Assembly: GCF_029504735.1 (NCBI RefSeq)
Contig: NZ_JAQFIP010000005.1
Coordinates: 62,001 to 126,000, forward strand
Direction of reading: 5' to 3'
Length of the DNA stretch: 64,000 nucleotides
From: Ereboglobus sp. PH5-10
GTDB lineage: Bacteria > Verrucomicrobiota > Verrucomicrobiia > Opitutales > Opitutaceae
The translations under genes and the position numbers were made by a program. The notes under the pieces are model-generated. The model was not told the origin of the DNA and searched no databases. It worked only from the letters and a program-made list of their open reading frames with translations. Position 1 is the first letter of the stretch. Every line of letters starts with the position of its first letter. This document shows positions 43,228-52,902 of this stretch, piece by piece.

Positions 43228-45807
43228 TTAAATCGCTCCCACGCCGTCGAAGCGGAGCACGACGCGTGATTCGCGGCGCGTGGCTTCGCGGTCGAGAGTG
43301 AATCGCGCCTCCCAGTCGTTTTGCTCGTCGGTGTCGGCGAGCACTTGCGCAATGCTCGCGCCGTCGTCGTCGAAATACGTGTGCTTCGCGGCGCGGCCCT
43401 CGGGATCGAGACGGAAGCGTCCGCGCGCGTCGAAATACGGGGCGAATTGCCGCTCGATGAAACGCGCTTGTGAAGGTGGCACAGACATTCCTGTCTGTGC
43501 GGTTTGGAAAGTTTGCGCGAGGGTTGTTTCGCCGTCGGCACAGGCGGGAATGTCCGCGCCGCCTTGCCATGCCATTCGTTCCGCCGCCGCCTCGTAATCG
43601 CGCGCGGCCACGTCCTGCAAAAAGCCCAGTATCGTCGCACGCGCCAAACGCCGCAGCGCGGCCGCGTCTCTCGTGATGTCGTAGTTCGACGGGCGCGCGG
43701 GTTTGCCGTCCTTGTCAGCCGCGTCCGCGATCGCGAAATTCGGATCGCGCATCTTTTCCCATTCCTCAAGCAGACTGCTGTCGATGCCGCGGATCAGCTC
43801 ATGAAAATACGTTTCCATTTCGCGGACTTCCTCGGTCTTGGCAGAGTCGGGCACGGTTTGCGCGAGCACTTTATACACTTGTGAAAGGTGCCGCAGCAGC
43901 AGGCCCTCGCTGCGCTCGATGCCGTATTCGCGCACGTATTCGGCGAACGACTGGTAGCGCTCATACATCTCGCGCGCGATGGACTTGGGGCGCACGTTTT
44001 CGTTTTCCACCCACGGGTGCGCGGCGGCGAAGGCGTTGAATGTGTCGTATAAAAATTCGCGCAACGGCTTCGGGTATTCGAGTTCGTCGAGTTTCGCCAT
44101 GCGCTCGTCGTAGGGGATGTCGGCGGCCTTCATGCGCGCGAGCTCGTCGGTTTTTATCCGGTCGAGCTGGCGGCGCAAAATGATCTCCGGATTCTCCACG
44201 ATGCTTTCGCAGAGCGTGAGCACGTCGAACGCGTAGTCGGGCGATTCGCGGTCGAGCAGCGGCAGCGTGTCGAGCAGGTAGAGCGAGAGCGGCTGGTGCA
44301 GCGAAAAATCGTCCTGCAAATCGACGTTCACGCGCAGTTTTTTTCCATTCGCGGGGCGCGCCTCCCTCGGAATCCACTCGATGATTTTGCGCTCGAGCAG
44401 CGCGCGAAACAACTGCCACGCGCGGCGGCGGTGCGCTTTTTTGCGCACGTCGGGCTCGTGCGAATCGGCGATAAGCTTGCGCATCACGCGGCAGCCGTCG
44501 GCGTCGCGACTGAGGACGTGCAACAGCATGCCGTGCGAAACGGCGAAGCGCGATTGCAGGCCCTCGGGCGGCGCGGTCATGAGTTTTTCAAACGTCCCGG
44601 CGTCCCAGCCCGGCGTGCCCTCGGGCGCTTTTTGCTTCGGCGCGTTTTTCTTTTTGCCGCTGGATTTCGCCGCTTTTTCGGCAGCGATTTTGTTGGCGAT
44701 CACATGCTCGGGCGCCTGCACGATCACGTGGCCGGTGTCGTCGAAACCCTTGCGCCCGGCGCGGCCCGCGATCTGGCGGAAATCGCGCACGTTGAGGATG
44801 GCGGCTTTTTGCCCGTCGTATTTCCAGAGCTTGGTGAACAGGACCGTGCGGATGGGCACGTTGATGCCGACGCCGAGCGTGTCGGTGCCGCAGATGAGTT
44901 TTAGCAGGCCGCGTTGCGCGAGCTGCTCGACGAGGATGCGGTAGCGCGGCAGCAGGCCCGCGTGGTGCACGCCTATGCCGGCGCGCAGCCAGCGTTTCAT
45001 GTCGCGCCCGTAGGGGCTGTTGAAGCGGACGTTTTCAAGCGCGGCGGCGAGCGCGGCCTTTTCATCGCGCGTGCAAATGTTGGCGAGGCTCGTCAGGTCC
45101 TGCGCGGCCTCGGATGCCTCGCGCTGCGTAAAATGCACGAGGTAAACCGGCGCGCGTTTCAGCGCGAGCAGATCGGCGACACGCTCGGTGAGCGGTGTTT
45201 CGGAATACTCGAATTGCAACGGCACCGGCCGGCTGTCGCTGCGAACCGTGACCGCCGGCGCGCCCGTGAGTTTCACCAGCGCGCGCTCGACCGCCTCGGT
45301 GTTGCCGAGCGTCGCCGACATGAGCAGGAAACGCGCGCGCGGCATCAGGAGCAGCGGCGTTTGCCAGGCGACGCCGCGCTCGTTGTCCGAGTAATAATGA
45401 AACTCGTCCATGATCACGGCGGCGACCGACTCCGCGCGTTCGCCGCCGGCGAGCGCGATGTTGGCGAGGATTTCCGCGGTGCAGCAGAGCACGGGCGCGG
45501 ACGGGTTCACACTCGCGTCGCCCGTCATCATGCCGACGTTTTCGGGGCCGAAGTCGCGGCAGAGCGCGAGGAATTTTTCGTTCACGAGCGCCTTGATCGG
45601 GCAGGTGTAAACCGAGCGGCGCGGCGCGGCGGGTGTGTGCGCGCAGAGCTCCTTGAAGTGCAGCGCGGCGGCGACGAGCGACTTGCCGGAGCCGGTGGGC
45701 GTGGCGAGGATGACGTTGTTGCCGGCGAACAATTCCAGAATCGCCTCCTCCTGCTCCGGGTAAAGCGTCATGCCGCGCGCGGACATGGCGTCGAGAAACC
45801 GCTCCAT
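43228..45807 (-). CDS. Ski2-like DEAD/DEAH helicase with DUF3516-type C-terminus and in-frame repeat
   Basis: 859 aa from ATG 45805-45807; a TTG at 45900 could add 31 residues. Walker [10 protein letters not shown] (K42), motif II MDEFHYY, motif [12 protein letters not shown], helicase C-terminal motifs [32 protein letters not shown] and [10 protein letters not shown] place it in the Ski2/Mtr4 group of superfamily 2. The large C-terminal region resembles the DUF3516 helicases. Probably an RNA or DNA helicase. Residues about 749-778 ([12 protein letters not shown] through QTGMSVPP) are translated from an 89-bp inverted repeat. A KKK/Ala insertion near 415-430 is a second low-complexity patch. 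Confidence 0.88.
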   Translation of the reverse strand: MERFLDAMSARGMTLYPEQEEAILELFAGNNVILATPTGSGKSLVAAALHFKELCAHTPAAPRRSVYTCPIKALVNEKFLALCRDFGPENVGMMTGDASVNPSAPVLCCTAEILANIALAGGERAESVAAVIMDEFHYYSDNERGVAWQTPLLLMPRARFLLMSATLGNTEAVERALVKLTGAPAVTVRSDSRPVPLQFEYSETPLTERVADLLALKRAPVYLVHFTQREASEAAQDLTSLANICTRDEKAALAAALENVRFNSPYGRDMKRWLRAGIGVHHAGLLPRYRILVEQLAQRGLLKLICGTDTLGVGINVPIRTVLFTKLWKYDGQKAAILNVRDFRQIAGRAGRKGFDDTGHVIVQAPEHVIANKIAAEKAAKSSGKKKNAPKQKAPEGTPGWDAGTFEKLMTAPPEGLQSRFAVSHGMLLHVLSRDADGCRVMRKLIADSHEPDVRKKAHRRRAWQLFRALLERKIIEWIPREARPANGKKLRVNVDLQDDFSLHQPLSLYLLDTLPLLDRESPDYAFDVLTLCESIVENPEIILRRQLDRIKTDELARMKAADIPYDERMAKLDELEYPKPLREFLYDTFNAFAAAHPWVENENVRPKSIAREMYERYQSFAEYVREYGIERSEGLLLRHLSQVYKVLAQTVPDSAKTEEVREMETYFHELIRGIDSSLLEEWEKMRDPNFAIADAADKDGKPARPSNYDITRDAAALRRLARATILGFLQDVAARDYEAAAERMAWQGGADIPACADGETTLAQTFQTAQTGMSVPPSQARFIERQFAPYFDARGRFRLDPEGRAAKHTYFDDDGASIAQVLADTDEQNDWEARFTLDREATRRESRVVLRFDGVGAI
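43475..43563. repeat. 89-bp inverted repeat inside the helicase gene
   Basis: Left arm 43475-43500 (GGTGGCACAGACATTCC..) and right arm 43537-43563 are inverted copies matching at about 21 of 26 positions, the differences nearly all transitions. In frame on the minus strand it reads [10 protein letters not shown] ... AQTGMSVPP, strings I recognise from translated Verrucomicrobia repeats. No stop is introduced. Confidence 0.78.
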
Positions 45808-45924
45808 GACGGCGTCGTTGGAGCTGTGCGGCGGAAGTGGCGTGAGCGGTGCGTTTGACAAAACGAGAAAAACAAAGACGCCGCGCGCCGCCGCGCGCAA
45901 CGCCGCGTTTCACGCAACGGATGC

Positions 45925-45968
45925 CACGAGGGGCGCCGCGTGTTCTTGCGACGCCCCTGCGCGACGAG
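45925..45968. repeat. Hairpin and 24-bp dispersed repeat after the M29 peptidase gene
   Basis: AGGGGCG (45929-45935) and CGCCCCT (45952-45958) can pair. The segment 45945-45968 is the inverted copy of 55086-55109 with one mismatch in 24. It lies 6 bp past the peptidase stop, between that gene and the helicase gene. Confidence 0.65.
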
Positions 45969-45974
45969 ATGACC

Positions 45975-47099
45975 TCACTTGCCCTTGCCGAGCAGGTAGG
46001 CCGGGTTGAGTTTGTGCAGCGACTTGGGAACGAACATGCCGTCCTTGCGGATCAACTTGCCGTCGAACCAAATCTCGCCGCCGCCGTATTCGGGGCGCTG
46101 CATGCACACCATGTCCCAGTGAACTTGGGACTTGTTGCCATTGCCGCAGTCCTCGTAGGCATTGCCCGGCGTGAAGTGGAACGAACCCGCGATTTTCTCG
46201 TCGAAAAGAATGTCGCTCATCGGGTTCAGAATGTGCGGATTGAAGCCGAGCGCAAACTCGCCGATGTAACGCGCGCCCGCGTCGCTATTGAGAATTTCGT
46301 TCAGGCGCTTGGTGTTGGTCGATGTGGCCTCGACGATTTTGCCCTTGCTGAAAACAAGGCGCACCTTGTCGAACGAACAGCCGAGGTAAACCGTGGGCAC
46401 GTTGTATTGGATGACGCCCTCGACGCTGTCCTTGACCGGGCACGAATACACTTCGCCGTCGGGGATGTTGCGCAGACCGCCGCATGGAACCGCGCCAATG
46501 CCCTTGATCGAAAACTTCAAGTCGGTGCCGGGGCCTTTGATGTGCACGCGATCGGTGTTTGTCATGAGTTTCACGAGCGCGTTCATGCCCGGAATCATGC
46601 GCGCATAGTCAAGCGTGCAGACGCGGAAATAAAAATCCTCGAACGCCTCGGTGCTCATGCCCGCCTGTTGCGCCATCGCGGAGGTGGGCCAGCGGAGCAC
46701 GACCCATTTGGTGTTGTTCACGCGATGCTGGAGCACGGGACGCATGAGCCGGGCGACCAGTTGCGCGCGCTCGGGGCGCACATCGGAGGCCTCGAAAATA
46801 TTGTCGGAACCGCGCAGCGCGATGTAGGCGTCCATTTTTTTCATGCGCGCGAGCTCGACCTCGGCGTGCGCGGCATACTGGGATTCCTCGGCGCCGAGCG
46901 TGAGCTCGCGCGTGATGCGGGCGCGGTTGATATTAACGTAGGGATGCGCGCCCCTGGCCTTCGCCGCGCGGATGAGCTCGATCACCATTCCGTCGGGAAT
47001 ATCGAAGGCGTCGATGAGCACCCGCTCGCCCTTCTTGAGCGAGCAGGAGAAATTAATAAGACCTTGGGCGAGTTTTGTGAAGCGAGGATCGGTAAGCAT
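45975..47099 (-). CDS. M29-family (thermophilic-type) aminopeptidase
   Basis: 374 aa, ATG 47097-47099. Dizinc aminopeptidase of the AmpS/PepS clan. The N-terminal half has [25 protein letters not shown]. The metal-ligand region carries [14 protein letters not shown] (Glu), [14 protein letters not shown] (His) and QVHWDMVCM (His/Asp). [13 protein letters not shown] precedes the active-site half. It removes N-terminal residues from peptides in the cytoplasm. Length is slightly below the usual about 400 residues. It is monocistronic by appearance, with repeat sequence at its 3' end. Confidence 0.88.
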   Translation of the reverse strand: MLTDPRFTKLAQGLINFSCSLKKGERVLIDAFDIPDGMVIELIRAAKARGAHPYVNINRARITRELTLGAEESQYAAHAEVELARMKKMDAYIALRGSDNIFEASDVRPERAQLVARLMRPVLQHRVNNTKWVVLRWPTSAMAQQAGMSTEAFEDFYFRVCTLDYARMIPGMNALVKLMTNTDRVHIKGPGTDLKFSIKGIGAVPCGGLRNIPDGEVYSCPVKDSVEGVIQYNVPTVYLGCSFDKVRLVFSKGKIVEATSTNTKRLNEILNSDAGARYIGEFALGFNPHILNPMSDILFDEKIAGSFHFTPGNAYEDCGNGNKSQVHWDMVCMQRPEYGGGEIWFDGKLIRKDGMFVPKSLHKLNPAYLLGKGK

Positions 47100-47198
47100 T
47101 GTGTGGAAATTATATCAGCGACGGAACGAACCCGCGCAAGAGGGAAACTCGCAGGCGCGCCCGGCATTGTCGCGACACGGAGCGGAGCGCCCCCGTCG

Positions 47199-47231
47199 AA
47201 AAAAAACGCGACCCCGTTGCCGGAGTCGCGT
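47199..47231 (-). terminator. Rho-independent terminator after fba
   Basis: On the minus strand an 11-bp stem (47231-47221 with 47216-47206, one G-U pair) with a 4-nt loop, followed by T residues down to 47199. It lies 32 bp after the fba stop. Confidence 0.92.
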
Positions 47232-47262
47232 GAGATGTTTCAAAGAAATGCGTTGGTTTTGC

Positions 47263-48213
47263 TTATTTCTTGAGGCTGGCGCGAACGGCGTCGAGTTGTC
47301 CTGCGCTGCCGAGGAGCTCGTTGCGGCTGGCGATGAACTTCGCGTATTCCTCGATGTAAACCTTGCCGGGGGCGCGGAAGTCGAAATCAGCCGGCTTGTC
47401 GCGGAAGAATTCGCGGTGAACGCGCGTCCAGACGAGGCGTCCGTCGGTGTCGATGTTGATCTTGGTGACGCCGAGTTTCGCGGCGGGCAGGTATTCGTTC
47501 ACGTTGACACCGGCGCTGTCCTTGATCTGGCCGCCGGCGGCGTTGATGCGCGCGACCTCGTCCTGCGGGACGGACGAGGAGCCGTGCATGACGAGCGGGA
47601 AGTTGGGGAGGAGTGCCTTGATTTTTTCGAGCACATCGAAGTGGAGCGATTGTTTGCCCTTGAACTTGAAGGCGCCGTGCGAGGTGCCGATGGCGCAGGC
47701 GAGCGAGTCACAGCCGGTGAGCTCGACGAATTTCTTGGCTTCCTCGGGATCGGTGAGCGTGGCCGCGCCGTCCTCGACCTTCACGTCCTCCTCGACGCCT
47801 CCGAGCATGCCGAGCTCGGCCTCGACGGAGATGCCCTTCTTGTGGGCGGCCTCGACGACGCGCTTGGTGATCTCGACGTTTTTCTCGAACGGATCGTGCG
47901 AGGCGTCGATCATGACGGAGCTGTAGAAGCCGGAGTTGATGCAATCGTAGCAGGTTTCCTCGTCACCGTGGTCGAGGTGAACGGCGAAGATGGCGTCCGG
48001 GAAAATGGTGTCGGCGGAACGGATCATGCCCTCAAGCATGAGCTTGTCGGTGTATTTGCGCGCACCCTTGGAAATCTGGATGATGAAAGGCGCCTTCGAG
48101 GCCATGCAGCCTTTGAACAGACCCATGGTCTGCTCGGCGTTATTGATATTGTAGGCGCCGATGGCGTATTTGCCGTAGGCGTGTTTGAAGAGTTCTGCGG
48201 TTGTAACGATCAT
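47263..48213 (-). CDS. fba: Class II fructose-bisphosphate aldolase
   Basis: 316 aa. Zinc-dependent aldolase of glycolysis and gluconeogenesis. Zinc-site and substrate blocks are VHLDHGDE, EAELGMLGGVEED, AIGTSHGAFKFKG and VMHGSSSVPQDE, with KINIDTDGRLVWT near the C-terminus. Codon usage favours fewer rare GCG clusters, consistent with high expression. It is transcribed alone, ending at a strong terminator. The 195-bp upstream region up to tsaD holds no recognisable gene. Confidence 0.96.
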   Translation of the reverse strand: MIVTTAELFKHAYGKYAIGAYNINNAEQTMGLFKGCMASKAPFIIQISKGARKYTDKLMLEGMIRSADTIFPDAIFAVHLDHGDEETCYDCINSGFYSSVMIDASHDPFEKNVEITKRVVEAAHKKGISVEAELGMLGGVEEDVKVEDGAATLTDPEEAKKFVELTGCDSLACAIGTSHGAFKFKGKQSLHFDVLEKIKALLPNFPLVMHGSSSVPQDEVARINAAGGQIKDSAGVNVNEYLPAAKLGVTKINIDTDGRLVWTRVHREFFRDKPADFDFRAPGKVYIEEYAKFIASRNELLGSAGQLDAVRASLKK

Positions 48214-48408
48214 GATGAGTGCGTTGGTGGTTTTGATTTGGCCGAAGCCTGTTTAACTTGACGAAGTTTTAGAAGTTAATCGTCGAAACAAACGCGACAA
48301 GGGTTTTTTTACGCCCAACCACTTCTTGGCACATCCCCCCGCGCCAGAATGGCAAAAGCATTGCGGCTTAACACAGTCCACCGGGGACGCGCCTCAGTAA
48401 CGACTCGA

Positions 48409-49458
48409 TCACGCCAACTCCAAACCGGGCTCGATGGCGAGGGTTGGGATTGCAACGGGCTTCGCGCCGGGGTCGGCCCAGGCGGCGAAAGCGATCATTG
48501 AGGCGTTGTCGCCGGTGTGGCGCGGCTCGGCCATGAGAAACGGAATGCGGTGCTTTTTTGCGATGCCCTCGAACGCGCCGCGGAGCGTTTTGTTGTTTGC
48601 CACGCCCCCGGACAGGCCGATGCTCGCATAGCGGTCGGCGGTGGAGGCGCGGTTTTGCGCAAGGGCGTTGGTGGTCTTGCGCACGAGCGCGTCGATCACC
48701 GCCTGCTGGTAACTCGCGCACAGGTCGGGCATGCGCGCGGTGATTATGTCGGGCGCCATTTTTTCGAGCGTGTAGCGGAGCGCGGTTTTCAGGCCCGAAA
48801 AACTAAAGTCGAGATCGCTGCGCGGTCCGATGCCGCGTGGAAAATCAAAGGCGTCAACCTTGCCTTCGGCGGCGAGTTTTTCGACGAGCGGGCCGCCGGG
48901 ATAACCGAGGCCGAGGAGTTTTGCGCCCTTGTCGAGCGCCTCGCCCGCGGCGTCGTCGCGCGTGGTCGAGATGACTTTGACGCGCCGATCGCGGTCGATG
49001 CGGAAGAGAATCGTATTGCCGCCCGAGACGATCAGTCCGAGGTGCGGCAGCAGCGCGGCGAAATTTTCATCGAACTTTTCCGGGGCCGACGCGTGCAGCG
49101 CGATGAAGGGCGAAAACGCATGTCCGCGCAGATGGTTGATTCCGACGAGGGGAACGCCGAGCGCGAGCGCGAGCGATTTTGCCGCGGCGACACCGATGGC
49201 AAGGCATCCGGCGAGTCCCGGCCCGTGCGTGACGGCGATTTGCGCGACGCCCGAAAAACCGTCCGACGCATCACGCGCGCGTTCGAGCAGCGGCGCGATG
49301 GTGCGCAGGTGTTCGCGCGTGGCGAGGTCGGGCACGACGCCGCCGTAGCGTCCGTGGAGCGCGATTTGCGAATGCACCCATTCATGCGCGATGCCGCGCG
49401 CCGGGTCAAATAGCGCGGCGGCGGTTTCATCGCAGGATGTTTCGATGGCAAGAATCAT
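48409..49458 (-). CDS. tsaD: tRNA N6-threonylcarbamoyladenosine synthase subunit TsaD
   Basis: 349 aa from ATG 49456-49458 (MILAIETSCDETAAALF); the 55 codons upstream lack homology. ASKHA-fold enzyme with the Kae1/TsaD hallmarks: AIETSCDET, GYGGVVPDLATREH-like metal region, HLRGHAFSP (metal-binding histidines), VSGGNT, GEALDKGAKLLGLGYPGGP, LSGGVANNKTLR and TGDNASMIA. It acts with TsaB/TsaE and the TsaC/Sua5 product (encoded at 59283-60302) to make t6A37 in tRNA. Its start diverges from the secreted DUF6259-like gene across 187 bp. Confidence 0.96.
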   Translation of the reverse strand: MILAIETSCDETAAALFDPARGIAHEWVHSQIALHGRYGGVVPDLATREHLRTIAPLLERARDASDGFSGVAQIAVTHGPGLAGCLAIGVAAAKSLALALGVPLVGINHLRGHAFSPFIALHASAPEKFDENFAALLPHLGLIVSGGNTILFRIDRDRRVKVISTTRDDAAGEALDKGAKLLGLGYPGGPLVEKLAAEGKVDAFDFPRGIGPRSDLDFSFSGLKTALRYTLEKMAPDIITARMPDLCASYQQAVIDALVRKTTNALAQNRASTADRYASIGLSGGVANNKTLRGAFEGIAKKHRIPFLMAEPRHTGDNASMIAFAAWADPGAKPVAIPTLAIEPGLELA

Positions 49459-49645
49459 GGTGGCGGTTGCGCTCCAAGGCCAAACATTCCGCCTTCGCCG
49501 GTCAATGTCGCAAAATAGAAATGCTTTGCCGCAAAAGGCTGTTTGCCGCGCGCGTTTGCGCCAGCAGCATCGACGTCCGTTGCCTCCCTTCCCCGCCCTT
49601 TTTTGTTTTCCGCAAAATAACAAACCTCAAACCACACACACATTC

Positions 49646-51802
49646 ATGCAATCGATCAGATGCAAGATGCCCGCCCTGAAAAAATTAACGCGCGCGTTTG
49701 CCGCATTCGCCCTGCTCGCCGCGATGGCCGGGACCGCCGCCGCCTCGCAACTCCACACGCTCGCAAATGACAAGCTCCAGGTGTCGATCACCGGCAGGGG
49801 CGAACTCGCCAGCCTCAAGAATCTCGCGACCGGGCAGAACTACGCCGGCGGCGGGCATTTGTGGCGCCTCTATTACGACACGCCGAAATACAAGGAGCTG
49901 CAGGTGACGGCGGACTCGCAGGCGCCCAAGGTTTCGCGGAAGGACGGCGTCATAACAATCAGCTACGACAAGCTGGTTCTCGACGGACGCGCGCTGAACA
50001 TGCAGGTGCGCTTCGACATCTGGCTCGAGGACGACTTTGTGCGCTTCTCCTCGGAAGTGAAAAACAACGAGCCGCACACCGTCATCCGCGAGCTGCACTA
50101 CCCGCTCGTCGCAAACATGCCGCTGCCAAAAGACCACAAGCTGCTCATAACCGACACCGGCGGCCAGGTCTTCAACGACGTGCGCCGGGAGATCATGCGA
50201 AGGGGCAACACCGCCGCCCCATACCGCAGCCCCGCGCAGTATTTCCGGCAATGGGACGTCAGGTATCCCGCCCGTTTCGTGACCACCTGCGCGTCGAATT
50301 GCTTCGCGTTTTTCAGCGACTCGCAGGGTCTTTATTTCGGAAGCCACGACCCTTCGTTTCAGGACACTTGGCACGGCTTGCGCCTTTATCCCGACAAGGC
50401 GGGCGCGTTCACGCAACTCGAGGCCGGCTTCTACAAATACCCGCAATGCGTCAACGGCCAGACATGGAAGTGCGACGCAAACGTCATCGGCCCCTACTCG
50501 GGCACATGGCACCAGACCTCGAAACTCTACCGCCGCTGGGCCGACACCTGGTGGGAGCACCGCGATCCGCCCGCGTGGGTCAAGCGCATGAAAAGCTGGC
50601 AGCGGATAATCCTGCGCCATCAATACGGCGAACAGTTTTTCAAATACACCGACCTTCCGGGCCGCATCAAAAGCGTGGGCGAAAGCGTGGGCGCCGACGC
50701 CGTGTTTGCCTTCGGCTGGTGGGAAACCGGCATGGACAACGGCAACCCGCACTACGACGCCGACCCCGCGCAGGGCGGCGACGCGGGTTGGAAAAAAGCA
50801 ATCGCCGACTACAAAAAGGACGGCGGCCGGTTGCTGCTCTATTTCAACGGCAAGCTCATCGACCGCGAAAGCGAGTTCTACAAAAACGGCCCCGGAAAGG
50901 AAATCTGCTACAAGGACAACACCGGCGCGGAACTCACCGAGCAATATCGCTTCACGGGCATGGCCACGTTTCTGGGCAACTACAACGCGCGCACCTTTGT
51001 GGTTGCCGACACACGCGACCCGCGCTGGCAGAAAATGCTCCTCGAATGGGCGGCCCGCGCTTACAACTACGGCGCCGACAGCGTCTTCTACGACCAGCTC
51101 GGCTACGTCGAGCGCACGACCAACTGGGACATCAGCGGCGAGTTCCCGATCCCCCACCACCGCGTGCTCGCCGACAAGGCCGCCGTGCTAAAAAAGATAC
51201 GCGCGCAAAACATGAAAAAGGACCCGCAGTTCGCCCTGGGCACCGAATGGCTCACCGACGCCACCGCGCAATATTGCGACTACATACACATCTACACAAC
51301 GACGGCGGGCCCGAACAGCTTCATCGACTGGTTCCGTTACACATTCCCCGAAGTCATCGTCTCCGACCGCGAAATCCGCGACGACACCGACATCGAGCGC
51401 CGCGTCAACAACACCGTCCTGAAAGGACTGGTCAACGACATCGAAATCTACCGCTGCCGCGACCTCATCGACAAAACGCCCACCTACCAAGCCTACCTTG
51501 CAAAAATCAACGAAATCAAGGAACGCTACATCGACCTGATCGTGGCCGGCACCTATCGCGACACCGAAGGCTTCACGAACTCCAACCCGCAAGTCGAGGC
51601 CCGCGCCTACACCAACGGCAACGGCATGGCGGTGGTGGTGACGCAAACCGTCGAAGCTCCGCAAACCACCGCGATCACCGTCCCCGGCTACAAATACAAG
51701 GAATCCAGAACAGCCAACGGCGCCACCGTCTCGAAGGACGGCGGCAAAGTCTCGCTCGGCCAGCACGCCCTCGCCGTGCTCGTTTACGAAAAAACCAAGT
51801 AG
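49646..51802 (+). CDS. Secreted DUF6259-type (putative glycoside hydrolase-like) protein
   Basis: 718 aa from ATG 49646, or 710 aa from ATG 49670. Signal peptide KKLTRAFAAFALLAAMAGTAAAS. An N-terminal beta-rich domain (residues about 35-280: LATGQNYAGGGHLWRLYYDTP, FVRFSSEVKNNEPHTVIREL) resembles the beta-sandwich of large GH families. A TIM-barrel-like region follows, with FAFGWWETGMDNGNPHYDADP, VVADTRDPRWQKMLLEWAARAYNYGADSVFYDQLGYVE and DPQFALGTEWLTD, which offer candidate acidic catalytic residues. I place it in the DUF6259 group with moderate confidence; the substrate is unknown. Its TAG stop is inside the left arm of a palindromic repeat. Confidence 0.7.
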   Translation: MQSIRCKMPALKKLTRAFAAFALLAAMAGTAAASQLHTLANDKLQVSITGRGELASLKNLATGQNYAGGGHLWRLYYDTPKYKELQVTADSQAPKVSRKDGVITISYDKLVLDGRALNMQVRFDIWLEDDFVRFSSEVKNNEPHTVIRELHYPLVANMPLPKDHKLLITDTGGQVFNDVRREIMRRGNTAAPYRSPAQYFRQWDVRYPARFVTTCASNCFAFFSDSQGLYFGSHDPSFQDTWHGLRLYPDKAGAFTQLEAGFYKYPQCVNGQTWKCDANVIGPYSGTWHQTSKLYRRWADTWWEHRDPPAWVKRMKSWQRIILRHQYGEQFFKYTDLPGRIKSVGESVGADAVFAFGWWETGMDNGNPHYDADPAQGGDAGWKKAIADYKKDGGRLLLYFNGKLIDRESEFYKNGPGKEICYKDNTGAELTEQYRFTGMATFLGNYNARTFVVADTRDPRWQKMLLEWAARAYNYGADSVFYDQLGYVERTTNWDISGEFPIPHHRVLADKAAVLKKIRAQNMKKDPQFALGTEWLTDATAQYCDYIHIYTTTAGPNSFIDWFRYTFPEVIVSDREIRDDTDIERRVNNTVLKGLVNDIEIYRCRDLIDKTPTYQAYLAKINEIKERYIDLIVAGTYRDTEGFTNSNPQVEARAYTNGNGMAVVVTQTVEAPQTTAITVPGYKYKESRTANGATVSKDGGKVSLGQHALAVLVYEKTK

Positions 51803-51900
51803 GGGCGCACCTCGCGTGCGCCCTCGCGCCCGCCCGCTTTGTGAAACCGTCCGCAAACACACACTCGCCCACGAGGGCGCACGCAAGGTGCGCCCCTACG
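51799..51900. repeat. 102-bp palindromic element bridging two genes
   Basis: 28-bp arms starting GTAGGGGCGCACC (51799-51826 and 51873-51900) are inverted copies with a single mismatch, around 46 bp of spacer. The left arm provides the TAG of the upstream gene. The spacer supplies the only available start (GTG 51841) for the downstream gene. Confidence 0.9.
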
Positions 51901-52806
51901 CCGACGGATTTTCCCGTCGCGCGCATCTCCGCCAACGGCGTCCACGCCGAAATCTGCCTGCCGGATTCCGACGCGGGCTACTACCGCGGCACGCGCTTCG
52001 ACTGGGCGGGCGTGATTCGCGACCTGCGCTGGCGCGGACACCGCTACTTCGACGAATGGTTTCCCGCGCACGACCCGTTGTGTCACGACGGCATCTGCGG
52101 CCCGGTCGATGAGTTCACGCAAACCGGCTACGAGGACGCCGCCGAGGGAGACGAGTTCCTGAAAATCGGCGTGGGCGCGTTGCGCAAAACCACCGACGCC
52201 CCCTACGACCGTTTCCAAACCTACCCGATCTCAAACAAAGGCAAACGGCAAACCGGCATAAGCGCCGACCGCGTGGATTTCCAGCACACGCTAACCAGCG
52301 GCGACCTCGCCTACGACTACCGAAAAACGCTGCAACTCACCACCGACAAACCCGGCTTGCGACTGGAATACGCACTCAAAAACACGGGCGCGAAACCGCT
52401 GGAGGGACAAGTTTACAACCACAACTTTTTCACCATCGACGGCATGACCACGGGCCCGGACACCGAGATCCGCCTCCCCTTCCGCCCCGAAGGCGACTGG
52501 CGCGAGGCGTATGACAGCGTGGCGCTGACCGACACCGGCATAAATTTTTCGCGCGAACTAAACGCCGGCGAAAAAGTTTTCATGGGCAACCTCCACGGTC
52601 ACGATCCCGCGCAAACCGGCTACGCCTTCGAACTGCACAACCGCAAATCGGGCGCTGGAGTGCGCGCCAAGGGCAGCGGACACCTCTCGCACATCGTCTT
52701 CTGGGCCTGCCCCGCAACCGCCTGCATCGAGCCCTACACCACACGCCAAGTCCACCCCGGCCAAACCGCACGATGGACAATCGAGTATGAATTTTTCGAG
52801 CGCTAA
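51841..52806 (+). CDS. Aldose-1-epimerase/galactose mutarotase-like protein with repeat-derived N-terminus
   Basis: About 321 aa from GTG 51841, the only possible in-frame start after the upstream TAG and before conserved sequence. The first about 20 residues are translated from the palindromic element, and the real domain begins near ISANGVHAEICLPDSDAGYYRGTRFDWAG. A mutarotase-like beta-sandwich follows: VDEFTQTGYEDAAEGDEFLKIGVGALRK, LRLEYALKNTGAKPLEG, YNHNFFTIDG, and a terminal RQVHPGQTARWTIEYEFFE. Homologues would be expected to have a signal peptide; none is seen, so the 5' end may have been lost or replaced. It may assist the DUF6259 protein in sugar metabolism. Confidence 0.7.
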   Translation: MKPSANTHSPTRAHARCAPTPTDFPVARISANGVHAEICLPDSDAGYYRGTRFDWAGVIRDLRWRGHRYFDEWFPAHDPLCHDGICGPVDEFTQTGYEDAAEGDEFLKIGVGALRKTTDAPYDRFQTYPISNKGKRQTGISADRVDFQHTLTSGDLAYDYRKTLQLTTDKPGLRLEYALKNTGAKPLEGQVYNHNFFTIDGMTTGPDTEIRLPFRPEGDWREAYDSVALTDTGINFSRELNAGEKVFMGNLHGHDPAQTGYAFELHNRKSGAGVRAKGSGHLSHIVFWACPATACIEPYTTRQVHPGQTARWTIEYEFFER

Positions 52807-52902
52807 TCGCGGCGTCGCCACGTCGCAAAAACTAAGCCCCCGCCACTCGCGCGGCGGGGACTTTGGCATGATCGTATCTTTCCAAAAAACCGGCGGCGCC
52901 GG

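Noticed and set aside
49391-49645. N-terminal extension of the DUF6259 frame (803 aa in total)
   Set aside because: It would overlap the tsaD start region and lacks a signal peptide at its end; the internal ATG 49646 places a clean signal peptide first.
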